This document shows, one piece after another, positions 35,600 through 48,900 of a stretch of DNA of 64,000 nucleotides; the stretch's first letter is position 1; every line of letters starts with the position of its first letter. The stretch lies in NCBI GenBank assembly GCA_026724425.1, contig JAIUCV010001219.1, forward strand, positions 62,001-126,000, read 5' to 3'. The DNA comes from Erythrophleum ivorense. Its lineage: Eukaryota > Streptophyta > Magnoliopsida > Fabales > Fabaceae. Made by a program: the position numbers and the translations under genes. The notes under the pieces were generated by a model. It made no database searches. It saw nothing but the letters and a program-made list of their open reading frames with translations, and was not told the DNA's origin.

Positions 35600-37800
35600 A
35601 AACAGACTAGTTGTAAGGAAATATGAATTCCAAGCCAAGTTATTTGATTGGAGATAACTTTTAATATTTCATAAAATTCTATATAGATTTGGTTGAGAGC
35701 TATTATAAGTGATGTTATTTCTTTCTTCCTAGATATAAAAAATAGTAACAATGATGAATTTGGATAGAAAATTTGTTTGAGTATCATAGATTTCTTTCCT
35801 TCTAAACCAATTGAAAAGCCATAATACTATATCTTGATCTTGAACAGCATCTATCCTTAAGGGCATGGAAAAAGTAAACCTAATGGCCCCGACAAGATAA
35901 CATTGCAAGAAGATATGGTTAATTATTTTAGAACAAGAGTTGTAAGGAGGACAATCCATATTAACCATCGGATGATGATGGTTGAAAATGTTCGTAGAAG
36001 GTATAGCTTTGTACATAAATTTTTAAGTGAACATTATCATTTTTATTGAGAGTTGAATATTCCATATATTCTTCTAACAAGGGAAATTACTGGTTGCCAT
36101 TAGACCTAGGTTTTCTCTTAAGCATTTGTAACCTTATTATATAAATTATTTTTTTACTTACTTCTTATCTAGACCAACCTATCCTTTTAATTTGAAAAGG
36201 AGAATGACTGGGTATAAATTTGACTTTTAATTTCTTAAGAGTACATATTATACCTCTTGATTCCAATTAGAGTGATTATGCATAATAAATTTGAGATTGT
36301 TGAAAGAGAGTGTTCTTGATTTGGCTACATGTGTCATCATAGGGGGTGGTTGATGGAATAGAAGATGTAAAACCCACAATCCAATAAAGTTAATAAGAGA
36401 CAAGGAAGCTACTTTTGACAATACCTTTCCACATCCATGAGGCATTTGAGCAAGAGTGAAAGGTCCCTTAGGATACACTAGAACAATATTTTTAATGGAG
36501 GATTCTTGTCATTAGAAAGTTTTTTCTTGAGTTAATAACTCTCTAGGTTTATTTTACAAGAAATGCCTTTTTGAAAAGTCTAGTAGGCTAAGCCCTAAGC
36601 TTTCTTCTTAAGTAGGTAAACACATCTTTTTCTAGTTATATGGATGAATTTTCTTTTTCTTGCCCTATTGCCCTCAAAAGAAATTTGTGATCTTTTAGTT
36701 AATTAGGGAGCTAAATTTTCCTGGAATGTTAATATAAGAGATATGATAAATTAATAAAGAATTAAGGATAACTTTGATTAGAGTCAATTTGGCTCATTGT
36801 GAGAGAATGTTAACTTTTCAAGTATTAAGTTTAGAATCAATTTTTTCCACCATCTCCTAGTAAATCTTATTTTTGTCTCTACCTATATCAATTTAAATAC
36901 CAAAATATTTCCCCAATTTAGATGAAAATTTGATACTAAATGTACCAACTGGGAATTTCTTGAACTTATAAGGGCATTAGGGCTAAACACTAACTTAGAT
37001 TTGCTTTTATTAAACTCCTTCTAGGTAGCCAACTATATGTATCTAGAGTGCTCTTGACCATGTTGCAAGTATTAGAAAAGGCTTTTGAAAAAGGAAAAAA
37101 AAAGGGAATAGTGTCAACTATATACATAAAGTAGGTGATAGACTTTACACCTTTACTAATTTTGATTCTAAGCCATAAGTTATTGCTTTCCCTTTAGTAA
37201 TGAGGCAAGAAAGAATGTTAAAACATAGGATGAAAAGATACAAAGACATGGGATCTCCCTATCTTAGTCCTTTTTGCAAATGGAATTTGTCAGCTAGACT
37301 GCCATTTATAATGACTTAGTAGGAAATGATATTAATACATTGCATGATCACGTTTATCCATATGTTAAGCATATTCATTCAAATAAGATAGCCTTGATGA
37401 AATTCCAAGATAACTTATCATAAGCCTTAGAGATGTCCATTTTGAGAGCACATCATCTTTTACCTCTATTTTTTGTTTCGTGAATTTGTTACATTAATTT
37501 TGTGACCAACAAGCTATTGTTAGAAATGACTCTTTTTAAATGAAAGCACATGGATTAGGTGTGATATAATCATCCAAAATCATCTTGATTTTGTTATAAA
37601 GGACTTTGAAGATGATTTTGAAGGCCACATTACATAAGCTAATAGGCTTAATATCTTTCATAGTTTGAGAATGGCCACATTTAAGGATCAAAGTTGCTTT
37701 CCAACACTAGTTAATCTTAGAGCTTTGAGTATGACGTGCCCTTGGGAGTTTGGCTTCAAGTAACAATTTCAGCATAAGGGGGAACATTTTAATTTTGATT
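35600..37800 (-). pseudogene. L1-type LINE reverse transcriptase, 5'-truncated
   Basis: The minus strand encodes a decayed non-LTR reverse transcriptase of plant L1 type. In order: MKDIKPISLCNVAFKIIFK (about 37660-37610), CALKMDISKAYDKLSW (about 37450), then a segment ITYFMYIVDTIPFF at the place of the catalytic F/Y-A-D-D, which has changed to YIVD (about 37130). Further on are SWMWKGIV (about 36440) and a C-terminal zinc-ribbon-like part with CPPYNSCSKIINHIFLQC (about 35900-35960). Stops and frameshifts are frequent. The endonuclease and ORF1 parts are missing, as usual for truncated LINE copies. Confidence 0.8.
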
Positions 37801-37924
37801 TATCAATTTAATTTTGTTTGTTAAAAAATTTCACAAATTTTTAAATTATTTTAAATTGGTCTTTTTATAATTGAACCCCAATTTTTTAGTGCCTAAACTG
37901 TAGAATCTAGATTCTTGAGGAAAA
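37801..37924. other. Unassigned junction sequence
   Basis: Short AT-rich stretch between the LINE 5' end and the target duplication of D copy 3. Nothing recognised. Confidence 0.4.
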
Positions 37925-37929
37925 ATGAT

Positions 37930-40923
37930 TGATGGTTGTGTCGTGTAACCTCAAATAAAACTAGGTTGAAAAAAGCTTGTAGATAATGGTGCAACCTAGG
38001 TCATTTCCAAAGGAGTTTTTGCTTCTGATTATTTGTGAAAGAATATTCCAAGTATTACTAAATGAAAATTGTTTAGGAGATTTTGAATTACTAAAATTTA
38101 ATTGAATTAAATGAAAAATAACAAAAGCTAAAAACTTAAGACTAAGTGAAGCAAACAACTAGGAAAGTGTGATGACTAGCCTTTAGATGAACTCCTTAGA
38201 ATTCAATTATCCTTGCTCTCTTTTTTAATATACCAAAATTGGATTTAAACTCTTGCTTATTAGTGTATTCTCCATAAGAACTCTTGAATTACCATCCAAG
38301 ACTTAATTCACTAATAATTCAAGGGCTTTGCAACCACAAGAAATCTTGAAGAATTAATCAATTGAGTTAGAAACAAGAACACACTAAAACCAATCCTAAA
38401 TGCTCACAAAAATTTGCTGAACAATCTGCTTAAAATGCTAATTAACCAATTAGATTAATGAATTCCTTAAGCACAACAATTGCACAAAAACTCCAGGCAC
38501 TTAATTCAATAACCATTACATCGATTGGTCTAAAAACAAGAGGAATTTAATAGCAAATTGTGCAGCCACTAATTCTGGGTTTTTCACAAACATTTAGAGA
38601 TCAAAATTAATATCCAAATATGAAATTACAATCAATCCAAAATTCAAATTAATCCAGTAAATTCCAGCAACTTAATTCCTAAATTAATAAGCTAAACCTA
38701 GTCAAATTAATAAAAAAATAATGCTAAAATTAAAAGATTAAGGAAGAAGGATTTATCCAATTTGGAGAAGCAATTTGAAGCTCAAATCTACATCAAGGGA
38801 GGTCCAATCTTTAGCTAGCTACCAAAAGAAAATCAAACTACCATGGGGAAGATAATTGGAAGACAATGGAGGAAGGAAGAAGCTAAAATCATCAAGCCCT
38901 TTTAATCAAATTCTCCTCCCCTTCCTTTCGCATTTTCTGGAGCTCACCCCACAACCAACGTTGTTCTTTATCAAAGAATCCTCACATTATTCTTCCAGCG
39001 CCTTCCTTTCGCGTTTTCTTTTCACATTTTTATTCCCCCATTGTTTTTCGCATTTTGCCCTTGTGTATTTGAACAAATCATGTGCCCCTCTCATGCCTCA
39101 CTTTCACGTGATCTACTGCCTTCACAATCAGGAGCTTTATACACTGTTCACGTGGGTTATTTAATTGTTCGCCACGTCACATCCCACATAATCTGCCCAT
39201 GTGTGTTCATTCCTTCCATTTCCCACGCCAGTTTCAACTCTTTAGTAATCACGTGGTTCATTTCATTTTCACTTCTATAGCTCATGGCTTCGCCTTACGT
39301 GGACTTTTCCTTCATTCCTCCACACGTTCTTTGTTTATTTCTTCTTCATCCAGCCCATAGCAATCCATTTCAGACCTAAGCTCGAGTTTTTATTCCTCAC
39401 ATGCCTCTCCTCTAATTTTTCCAGCTTCTTTAATCATTCCCCACCATGAGTGCAAAGAGAGTGGCTTCTGCTACAGCCCATGTGTGTATCGTACGTGAAT
39501 GAGACGTGGCTCCCCTCCTCTATTTCTGCATGTGTGTGTATTTGAGCTTCTTTTATTTCTTCCCACTTGACTGCTCCATCTTCGCATTCTGCCTCTCAAA
39601 CCCGTAACCTTTCTTCCACCAGCTCTCATTTGCCCATGTGATGCTTCTTCCTCATTTATTTCATTCTTTCCTCTCATAACCCGTAGCTTAAGTGAATGCT
39701 GCCCAGCTTTTTCATTTAACTCAGCTCCACCTTCTTCCTCTCAAGCTTCTTCTTCTCTTGTGTTGCCTCTTGAACCCGTTGCTTCTAACGTGTTGTTTCC
39801 ACATAAGCTTCTTCTCTATTTCAACTGCTTTTCTCCATGTTAGCTCCTTACGTTTCTACTGGACGTTGCTGCATGGTTTGGTGCCTTGTGCTTAGCTTAT
39901 GTGGAGGAAGAGGAAGTTGCTGTAACATTGTATTCTTCACGATGATGCTCTGCTGCCATGTGAGCTTCTTATGCTCTTTTCATTTTTAGCTTTTTCACGT
40001 CAAAATCGTAGCTTTGCCTTCTTCGTTTTCTTCTTCTTCATTCATCTCTACATTTTCTATTCACAGCTTTGTTCACTTGTTTTGTAGGTTAATGAGTGAA
40101 GCTCCTTTGGCGTGTTCGTTCAGCTCCTTCTCCACATGCTTCCTACAAGTGAGTAGCTGCTGGACCATGCATGTGAATGAATGGATGAGAGTGTGCGTTA
40201 TTTGTGTGACTTGGTGCTCTGTTTACGTGGAAGAATGACGAATGACGTTGGACTCTTAAAACAGTGGCTGTACATATTACGTGTGAGTACAATGTGAAAG
40301 TGTATGGAGGTGCAACCACGCATGAGCTAAGGGAGAGGGAAGTGTGTGATGTTTGGAGGTATGCCTTGTGTTTGCTCAACCCTAAGCTTCCATGTGAGTT
40401 GATGCCATTGTAAAGCTCTTTCTATCGTGAATGCCAGCCATGCATATGTGTATGGTAAGTCTAGAGCCCATGCATCAATGTGTGAGAAAACCCTAGTGTG
40501 TGTATGGAAATGAAACTCGTGACATGCTAGATGAGTGCTGCTTGTGCGAGTGACCACATGGAAAAACAAGAAACCATGTACATGTACAAGTGAGCTGCTA
40601 TGTGGAATGAATGTGAATGAATTTGCATAAGCTCCTTCCTTCTTTGAAAACCTCCATCATCTCCTAAATTCTCCTCCAACCTTTAAATTTAAATTGCCCA
40701 AAGCTTGCACAAAGAGAATGGAAAAGAAAACTAAGTAGGAATATTTACAAAAATTATTTAAAAGATTTATGCATTAAAAATCTAAAATTTTGTAAATTAA
40801 TTCCTAGATTGCAAATATGGTCAATAAAATCAAATCTTGTTCAATTGAATCACTTAAGCTATATTTAATCCTAAAAAATGTCCAAATTAGGAAAATTAAT
40901 GTATATAAAAATGGCATTTATCA
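37930..40923 (-). mobile_element. Solo LTR, family D, copy 3
   Basis: The minus-strand LTR starts TGATAAATGCC at 40923 and ends ACAACCATCA at 37930 (2994 bp), with perfect target duplication ATGAT (37925-37929, 40924-40928). It aligns with D copies 1 and 2 at both ends, and the tail includes the shared AACCTAGGTCAT-type motif. About fifteen ACGT cores lie at 39104-40280, including CACGTG near 39104, 39148 and 39250. There is no coding interior. Confidence 0.88.
39104..40280. promoter_or_regulatory. ACGT-core cluster of D LTR copy 3
   Basis: About fifteen ACGT cores in 1.18 kb, including CACGTG words at about 39104, 39148 and 39250. This is the densest of the three D clusters and holds the most CACGTG words. 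Confidence 0.6.
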
Positions 40924-40928
40924 ATGAT

Positions 40929-42170
40929 AATGAATCTTGGTTTGCCTTATGGTATGCCCTTTTGCTAAGCACTTAAAATTACAACTTAATCCAAAAGAAT
41001 AAAGGTAGTAAAAACCAAATTTTTGAAAAACAGAAATCACTTTCTCTTATGATCAATAGGTCACTTGCCAAAGAGAGAAAGTGAGATAGAGTCAAACATT
41101 AAGTCATTATGAATAAGGTACCATGTGTAGTTAGACATGTTGAAAATTTGTAGTGGGATAGTGTTGCTAGTATTTAAATTTTCAAAATTATGGCTTAAAT
41201 GTAGAGAAAAATTGGTATTCTTATTTTTCATTTTTTATTTTATTTATTTATTTTACTTCTTACATTAAAAAATTCCCACTTGATTTGAAAATTTTAAATT
41301 TCACGTCAAAATTTTTCACCTTAAAATTTGTATAAATTTGTTTTTATGAATGAATTTAATAAGATGGTATATGACATTACATAAGATTATAATAGCATAA
41401 ATTTTTCACAAATGGGTCCTTAAAATTTTGACAATAAAGTATGAAAATTAGAAATACTTTATTTAAGCAAAATAAATTATCTTGGGTAGAAACCAATAAT
41501 TAATTAATTTAAAACAATTTTTGGGACCTAGAAATTATCCTATAGAGCCACTTGGATATTTACCTTGTACTTGATAAGATTTTTTTTTATCTTAAAGCCT
41601 CCAAATAAATTATCATTATTAGGCCTAAATAATTATGAGATTTTTCCCCCCATTTCTTGAGCCCAAAAACAATATCTCTTGTATCTTATTTTGAGTCCAA
41701 TAGTAGGGAACTTTAGTTCCCCTTTTCCTGTTCCTCTTTTTCCCTTTTACTTTATCTCATCTCTCCCTCACCTTGCACGACATAATCTTTTCTCTCTTCT
41801 ATTCATGATAACTGCAATATCTTCCTTCTTCCTCTATTGCAATACCTTTTTCCTTAATCAACAACACCTTCCTCCATCGTGTAGCAACCATTCACACCAC
41901 TATTGTGTTTGGTCTAGCCACTAGCCATTCTTTATCATCCTCTAGCTGTAGGTGTATATGAAGAGGGTGTAAGTGATATTTCACCATTCTCTCATTTTTT
42001 TTCTTTTCAATTTGATGACACAACTAACTTTACTAACTTTCATCTTATACATTTAAGTTCAACATTACAATAAGTTACTATTTAAAGGAATTGAACAATG
42101 AAAGCTGCTTGAAAATTTTGCTTTTCTTTCATAAAACTTATTAACTTGGTATAATATCATTTCGTCTTTA
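40929..42170. other. Unassigned AT-rich sequence
   Basis: No coding signature or family match was recognised. The right part could belong to the C LTR, whose left end I could not place. Confidence 0.4.
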
Positions 42171-42174
42171 TTAC

Positions 42175-44972
42175 ACATGAGAGTAAATTAGACTAGAGTC
42201 AGCACCTAAAAAGGCGGTCTCAAACAATCTCTGCTTACTCATGTGCACTACCATTATCACTATAAATTTGCTTATGGCCTAAGATTGAACTTTATTCAAC
42301 ATATAAGATATCAATATCTGATGAAAATATAACTTAGGCTCTCTTTACTTCACATAAACCTTATAATAACTTAGCATGGACTTAAACATTCATATTATCA
42401 TTTTTTAGATCACAACATACCTAAAATGGCTAATAACTTAACTTACTTTTTTGAAAAAAATTTTGCCATTGTTTCCCCAATTTTTCAAAGTCCAAACCAT
42501 CTAAATGGTTACAAATCTAAGCTAAGATATGGTCACAAATAATCATATATTACATAATCATTTATTAACATAATTATGCATGTTAGGGCTCAAATAGCAA
42601 CTAGCTCATTTAGTGCAATCTCCATCACATGATATATCAAATTATATCTCGCTAAGCTTTGCAATACATTATCTTAGCCTTAATGACATGATAAACTAAT
42701 TTTACTCATATTGGCATCATAATCTCAATGTCAATTCCATACATTAAATATAACTAATAACATATTAAATCTCAAATTACATCATTAAATATGAAAAATC
42801 TTGATCTAAGTACAACATATCATGTCTCATACCATCATAATATTTGATGAACATCATAACATGCTTAATCTATCATGAGATACATTAAAACAAGGTAAAA
42901 GTTGCATAGAATCCTTCAATGAATTCTTAACCTCAAGGTATCAATTCTTTGCCATGTCTTTTCCTTTGTTACTTTTTTCACCTAGCATTGGTTAGTAATA
43001 GATATAGTGTGAATGAGATTCAAAGAATCTTAATAGCAAATTCCAACATTCAAGCATACATAAAGTTCACCCAAGCAACAAGGAAGCAAGCAACTAGTAA
43101 ATGGCCAAATACACATAAAAACATGGTTGTTTAGGCTACTCTCGGAATAAGGAAGAATTGTAATGCTCAATTCCCTTTTCTTGCTCATACTAGATGCCAT
43201 AAGACATAACTAACCAATATAACACATAAAACATATTATACATAGCCAACACTTGTGAAAACATATTGAAGTATAAGCATACAATGTATATGAGCAATAA
43301 AGCATTCAAGCAAACAATTATGCATTTAAACAATGCATAATAAGTGTATTTTATCTTTGCATAGTACTAAACATAGATTAAAAGCCACTTTAAGTCCGCT
43401 TTTCCATAATTCTACTTGCTAAAATTTTCATATATAAATTCCATCATTCAAGATATTCATTTTGTTTATTCATGATGGCTTAATCTTTAATTAAAAGCAT
43501 TGTATCATGCCTTTCTCCTCTTAACCCTTATCTAGGGCTAAAATTAGAGTTTTCATTAGGCATATTTTCTTAGCTAAACTAAACTACCTAAATTTATAAA
43601 TTTGACCATAAACAACACTTACTATTCATTTGATCATTTCCTTCAATTGACATACTTAGTCATTATAATACCACTTTGAACTACAATAAGTTTCAATTCT
43701 TTCTCAACATTTTAACTTCATTTTCATAATACATATGACTTATTTAAATTATAAAAGGCTCACTTGGACAGCCATAAACATGCTAAAATACAATTTCCAT
43801 CAATATGGTTAATTAGGCCATTTTTTGAACTCAATTTTTCAACATATCAAAATTATGAGTTTTTGACACAAAAAATCATTCAAATCATCTCCATGATTCA
43901 TAATTAAGCCTTTTTTATCATCAAAATAGCAAAAAAAAATATCATACCAATATGGTTCTTCACTTGCTTGAAAATGACCATATATGCTCAAACTTTATTT
44001 TTTTGAAGATTTCAAACCAAATACATGTCATATTCAACATCCTTACCATCATAAATATAAAAAAAAAAAAATCACACAATCCACTTCTTTCTCTAGCCAA
44101 AATTACAAGGGTTTAAATTTTCAAATTTACACATTTTCATGGCTTGAATCACACCTTGATTAAAAGAGCTCTCAGTGGTGATTCTTTTAGTGTAATTAGG
44201 TCTTTCAAAGGAACAACTTCTTCCACTTAGACAGCTACCAACATCAACATTTCAAGATGATATTTGGATCAAAAGAAAGCTTTCATCAAGTAGAAGTTTC
44301 ACAATTAAAAGAGGATAAAATAGTGCCATTTACATACTTAAAATCTCTTATGAAAATTTCCCTCTCTTCTTTCTCTTTAGGCCTCCATTTTCACCTCGTC
44401 AAGCTCAATTTTAGCTGGTGCCTATGGCAGTGGAAAGATGAGGAAGATGATAGGTTAATATAATGAAAAAACTAGTTATGAGTAACACTTTTCCAAGATG
44501 ATCATTTTGCCCTTACATGCCTTGTTCTTCTGTTTTAGCTCATAATTTAGTATTTTCTAAACCAATCTACCCCATTCATAGTTTATACTTTCTCTTCTGC
44601 ATAAAATTATAAATTCAGGGTTCCCAGTGGTAGAAAACAGCTAAAATTTATGATTTTGTGACTAGTTTTCTCAATTTATCAACAATATGAATTTTGACTA
44701 ACAATGACCCCTTTGGCTAATTTACTCATCTTTTTTTGGTCATATTCTAGTGAAAAATATCATATTCTCTTAATATGCTTTAAGTTATGAAAATCCTTAG
44801 TTTTCCCTTGTTATAAGGCTAAACTTTTCCTTTTACCCTTGTTATATGTTTTGACTCATTTTAAGCCCATTTTTTCTTATCTTAGTTAGGCTTTTGGTTT
44901 TCCTTATCTTTCTTCCTCATGTATATTTTAGGGTCTAGCCAGTTATATAAAAATACTATATATGGCATTTCA
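42175..44972 (-). mobile_element. Family C LTR (3' LTR, left boundary uncertain)
   Basis: On the minus strand the LTR starts TGAAATGCCATATATAG at 44972, right after a short polypurine run (44973-44980) and the end of a chromodomain coding region. It is distantly related to B LTRs: it carries the same palindrome GATTCAAAGAATC (43017-43029) followed by a matching TTAATAGC, and a stretch near 44490-44540 resembles the B promoter region. The left end is a guess; no target duplication was found. Confidence 0.55.
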
Positions 44973-44985
44973 CTCTTTTTAAATA

Positions 44986-47276
44986 TAAATCTTTCCTTCA
45001 AAATTTAAACATACCTCATATAAATAGCTCAAGGTACTTCTTCTTCATCTCTTTTTCCATCTCTCAGGTGGCATCTTTTGGAGATAGACCTTTCTAGACC
45101 ACTTTCACTAGATGAATGTTTTTGTTCCTTTGTCACTTGATCTTAATATTTATAATTCTCTCTAGTGCCATAACAAATGAAAGATTGTTTAGCAGATGCA
45201 TATTTTCATATTTTATGACATGTGAAGGGTTTGGGTAATACTTTTTGAATAGGAAAACTTGGAAAATGTCATGAATCTGGGCCAAAGTAGGAGGTAAGGT
45301 TATTCTATATGCAACTGGCTTAACTCTACCTAGGATTTAGAATGGACCTAGATACTTGAAACTGAGTTTTCTTGCTTTAATGGACTTACCCACACCTATG
45401 ACTAGAGACACTTTGATGAACACATGGTCTCCTACCTCAAACTCTAAGGTCTTTTTCTTTTATTTGCATAACTTTTCTACCTACTTTATGCCATTAAGAG
45501 CTTTTGTCTAATCATTTCAATCTGCTTAGTGGTTTGGTCCACTATTTCTGGGCCCATTAAACTTCTTTCCCATAACTCAACCAAACATAAATAATACCTA
45601 TATTTCCTTTCATATAATGCTTCATTTGGTGTCATCTAGATACTAGAATGATAATTATTGCTATATGTAAATTTTGCTCCTGGCAAGTATACATCCTAAT
45701 TTCCTTTCATCTCTAATGCACATGCCTTTAATATGTCTTCAAAGGTCTAAATGGTCCTTTAAGTCTAATCATCTATTCAGGGGTGATAAATTGTATTGAA
45801 TCTCAACTTGGTTCCTAAATCTTCTTGCAAATATATCCAAAAATTAGAAGTGAATCTTGAATCTCTATATGAAATAATGCTATTTGGTACCCCGTGAAGT
45901 CTCATAATCTCTTTCACATTTAGCTGGGCTAGCTTATCTAGAGTATACATGGCTTTTATTATAAAAAAGTGGGTAACTTAGTCAGTCTATCCACTGCTAA
46001 CCATATAGCATTATACCCTGATGATGTCATTAGTAAACCTATAATAAAATCTATGGAAATGCTATCCTAGTTCCATTAAAGAATATCTAACTTAGCTGAC
46101 CTCTGATATTCTCTTTTCACTTTTTGACATACTAAACATTTGGCTACATATTCAACTATGTTAGTTGTCATTTTAGACTACCAAAACATTTTCTTTAAAT
46201 CATGATACATCTTTGTGCTACTTAGATGAAGAGTATATTAGCTTTTGTGAGCTTTATCTAGAATTTTTTCTCTTAATTCTACCTTATAAGGTACACGTAG
46301 CCTATCATGGTATCTCACAATACTATCCTCAAACATATTGAACTCTGTAGCTCTATCTTGGGAGATTAAATTCTTAATCTCTCTTAAGTAATTATTCTCT
46401 TTTTAAGCTTCTTTTATTGGAGCTCTCAAATCATTTTCTATTCTTGTCTTACTCATTAACAATGCTTAGCTGCACTTGATAGGAGATATTCATATCTTTG
46501 AAATACTCAATCAACTTTTGCTCTTTTATCATCATCATGGCCACACATATGGATTTTTTGCTCAATGCATTGGCCAGTACATTGGCCTTGTCTTGATGGT
46601 ATTTTAAAGTATAATCATAATCTTTTAATAGCCCTAACCATCTCCTCTACCATATATTCAATTCTTTTTGTTCAAATAAATACTTAAGGCTTTTGTGGTC
46701 ACTATAAATCTCTATGATTGCACCATATAAATAATGCCTCCATATCTTACGAGCAAACACTATTGCAGCTAGTTCTAAATCATGTGTGGGGTAATTTTCT
46801 TCATAGGCTACCACTTTACCCTATTGCATAAGTATACACCTATACATCATTACAAACCATAAGGTCCATTTTAGATCAGGTATGATTAAAACTGGGGTAG
46901 TGATTAATCTAAGCTTCAATTTCAAGAAACCTTACTCATATTTCTCATCCCATACAAATAACTTATCTTCTTTAGTTAACCTAGTTAATGGCATGGATAT
47001 CTTAGAACCTTCTGTAATAGTTAGTCAAACTTAGAAAACTTCTAATCTCCATGACTACCTTAGGTCTCTTCCATTGAAGTACTGCCTTTACTTTATTGGG
47101 ATCTATTATGACCTTTGCCTAGGTGATAGTATGCCCTAAGAATTTTACTTATGTAAGCCAAAACTCATATTTATTAAGTTTGACAAATATTTGCTTTTCT
47201 CTTAATGTTTCTAAGGCTAATCTTAGATGCATTTCATGCTTCTCTCTGGACTTAGAATATATGAGAATCTTATAAT
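44986..47276 (-). pseudogene. Element C pol fragment (reverse transcriptase to chromodomain)
   Basis: The minus strand encodes a decayed Ty3/gypsy pol in normal order. From the right: a truncated reverse transcriptase starting just after the catalytic box (ILIYSKS region at 47276, then KYEFWLT, VKFLGHT, and YYRRF), RNase H around 46650-46850, integrase about 45600-46500, and a chromodomain ending near 45030 (read as EMEKEMKKKYLELF). Stops and frameshifts are many. Gag, protease and the first part of reverse transcriptase are missing, so the left part of a larger element was kept. Its layout matches element A, so it is a related chromovirus. Confidence 0.75.
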
Positions 47277-47761
47277 ATCTTATATTTTATGGATCAAAAT
47301 AGTTCATAAATAACAAAATAGATGAATCAGAAAAAGGGTCATAAGGCCAAGAAAAGGCTAGTATGAATTAAAAGGAACCAATATGGGCCTAACTAATAGA
47401 AATTTTAGGGATTTAAAAAACATAAAAATTGGTTTGAGAAATCAATATTTCTCATCATAATATGATAAAAAAAGGTTTATAGATTAACTAGATGAGGTTG
47501 GTTTAATTAAATCCCTAACAGTGTTTGGTTTAGGGCTTCAGTTAACCATAACTTTGATTGAACTTCTTTTGAGTATTTTAAGTCCTTGTAACTTAAAATA
47601 GATATTTTTAATGAAGATAAGAGTCTATATTTTATTATAAAGCTATCACTTTCCTAAAATACGAAGAAATAAGCCTAAATGATGAAATTTATGTGTAAAG
47701 GCAAAATTAAAATTTCTAAAAATTTATAAAACCTTAGCTTCCTTGTATAAATACCACCCCT
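47277..47761. other. Unassigned sequence at pol breakpoint
   Basis: Sequence beyond the point where C pol stops matching. No recognisable pol, repeat or terminus. Confidence 0.45.
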
Positions 47762-48900
47762 TGTAATGTCTGGGTTTTTGTAAAAATGACAAAAACGGAT
47801 ACGTTTTAAAAGTAAGTTCTCTGAAATGAATTAGATAAGGTCCAAAAAAATTTGAATAATGATTTAAACATTGAGTAATGAAAAGAAAAGGCCAAAGGTA
47901 CCTTGAAACAAAGGCTAAAATAACCAGACGGAATTTAATAAAATAACTACGTAACAAAATGGCATTTTCGTAATTTCAGAAAAATTTTAGAATACTCATA
48001 GGAGGACTTTTTAAATGAAAATTTTGAGTTCTCCAAGGTTCTCAGAGGCCTTGAAAACCATGAGAAGTCCCAGGACAGTTAAAACTCCTCCGGTATATGT
48101 TTTCTAATGTTAGTTGACCTGAACTTTGACCATTTCGTTTGGGAAGATTTTAGCTCTAATTTGAGTGATTCCAAAGGTATTTTATAAGATTGAGATCCTA
48201 TATTTTATGATAGAAAAGACAATTTTCAAAAAAGAGCTAAAACAGACTAAAAATAAAAATGTCAAATTTAAGGGACATAAATGGAATTTCTTTGGAACAA
48301 TTTTATTTCCCCACGTATATATAGGTCACGCCCCACACTCCTCCTCATTTGGTTGATTTCATTTCTATCCTAAACTAGAGAAAAGACCTAGAGAGTGAGG
48401 GCAACAAGGGAGGAGGAAAAAGGACAAGAAAAAGCAAGTGAAAGGTATGGATTTTCATGGATTTTCTTAGTTTCTCTTTAGCAAATTCCTTCTCCTCCTT
48501 TTTCTCTTCTTTCCTATAGATTTATTGATGTATTTGGGTCTATTTTGAGGTCAAACCAAGGGGAAAAATTTTTAGTTTGAGGAGAAGAATCCAAGCAAAG
48601 AGAAGAGCTCTTGAAGAAATCTAGAAAACCAAGGTATTTTGCTACTTTTATGCTTGCTCCTTCTTGTGCCTTTCCTTGTGTAGTTCGACCAACATAGGGA
48701 CAGGCATAAGGGATTGAGTTTTGAGTCAAACTAAGAGCAAATCTTAGGAAAATGAGGGAGAAGAATAAGAATATGTAAAGAAAATAATAAAACAACCATG
48801 AAATTCTAAGATAGCAAAGTTAGGGTTTCAAGAACTTTAACCAAAATTTTATTTTGATTCAAGAGTTTCTAAGCTAAAATAGGGTTTATCCTTTATGAGT
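47762..48900 (+). mobile_element. Family B LTR, 3'-truncated
   Basis: It starts TGTAATGTCTGGGTTTTTG like other B LTRs and follows them through the TATA box (48316-48323) to about 48900, where similarity to 8819-12461 stops. The rest of the LTR and the right target duplication were not found, so it was probably cut by a deletion or later rearrangement. Confidence 0.7.
48316..48323 (+). promoter_or_regulatory. TATA box of truncated B LTR
   Basis: TATATATA preceded by CCACG and followed by GGTCACGCCCC, about 555 bp from the LTR start, as in the copy at 8819. Confidence 0.65.
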
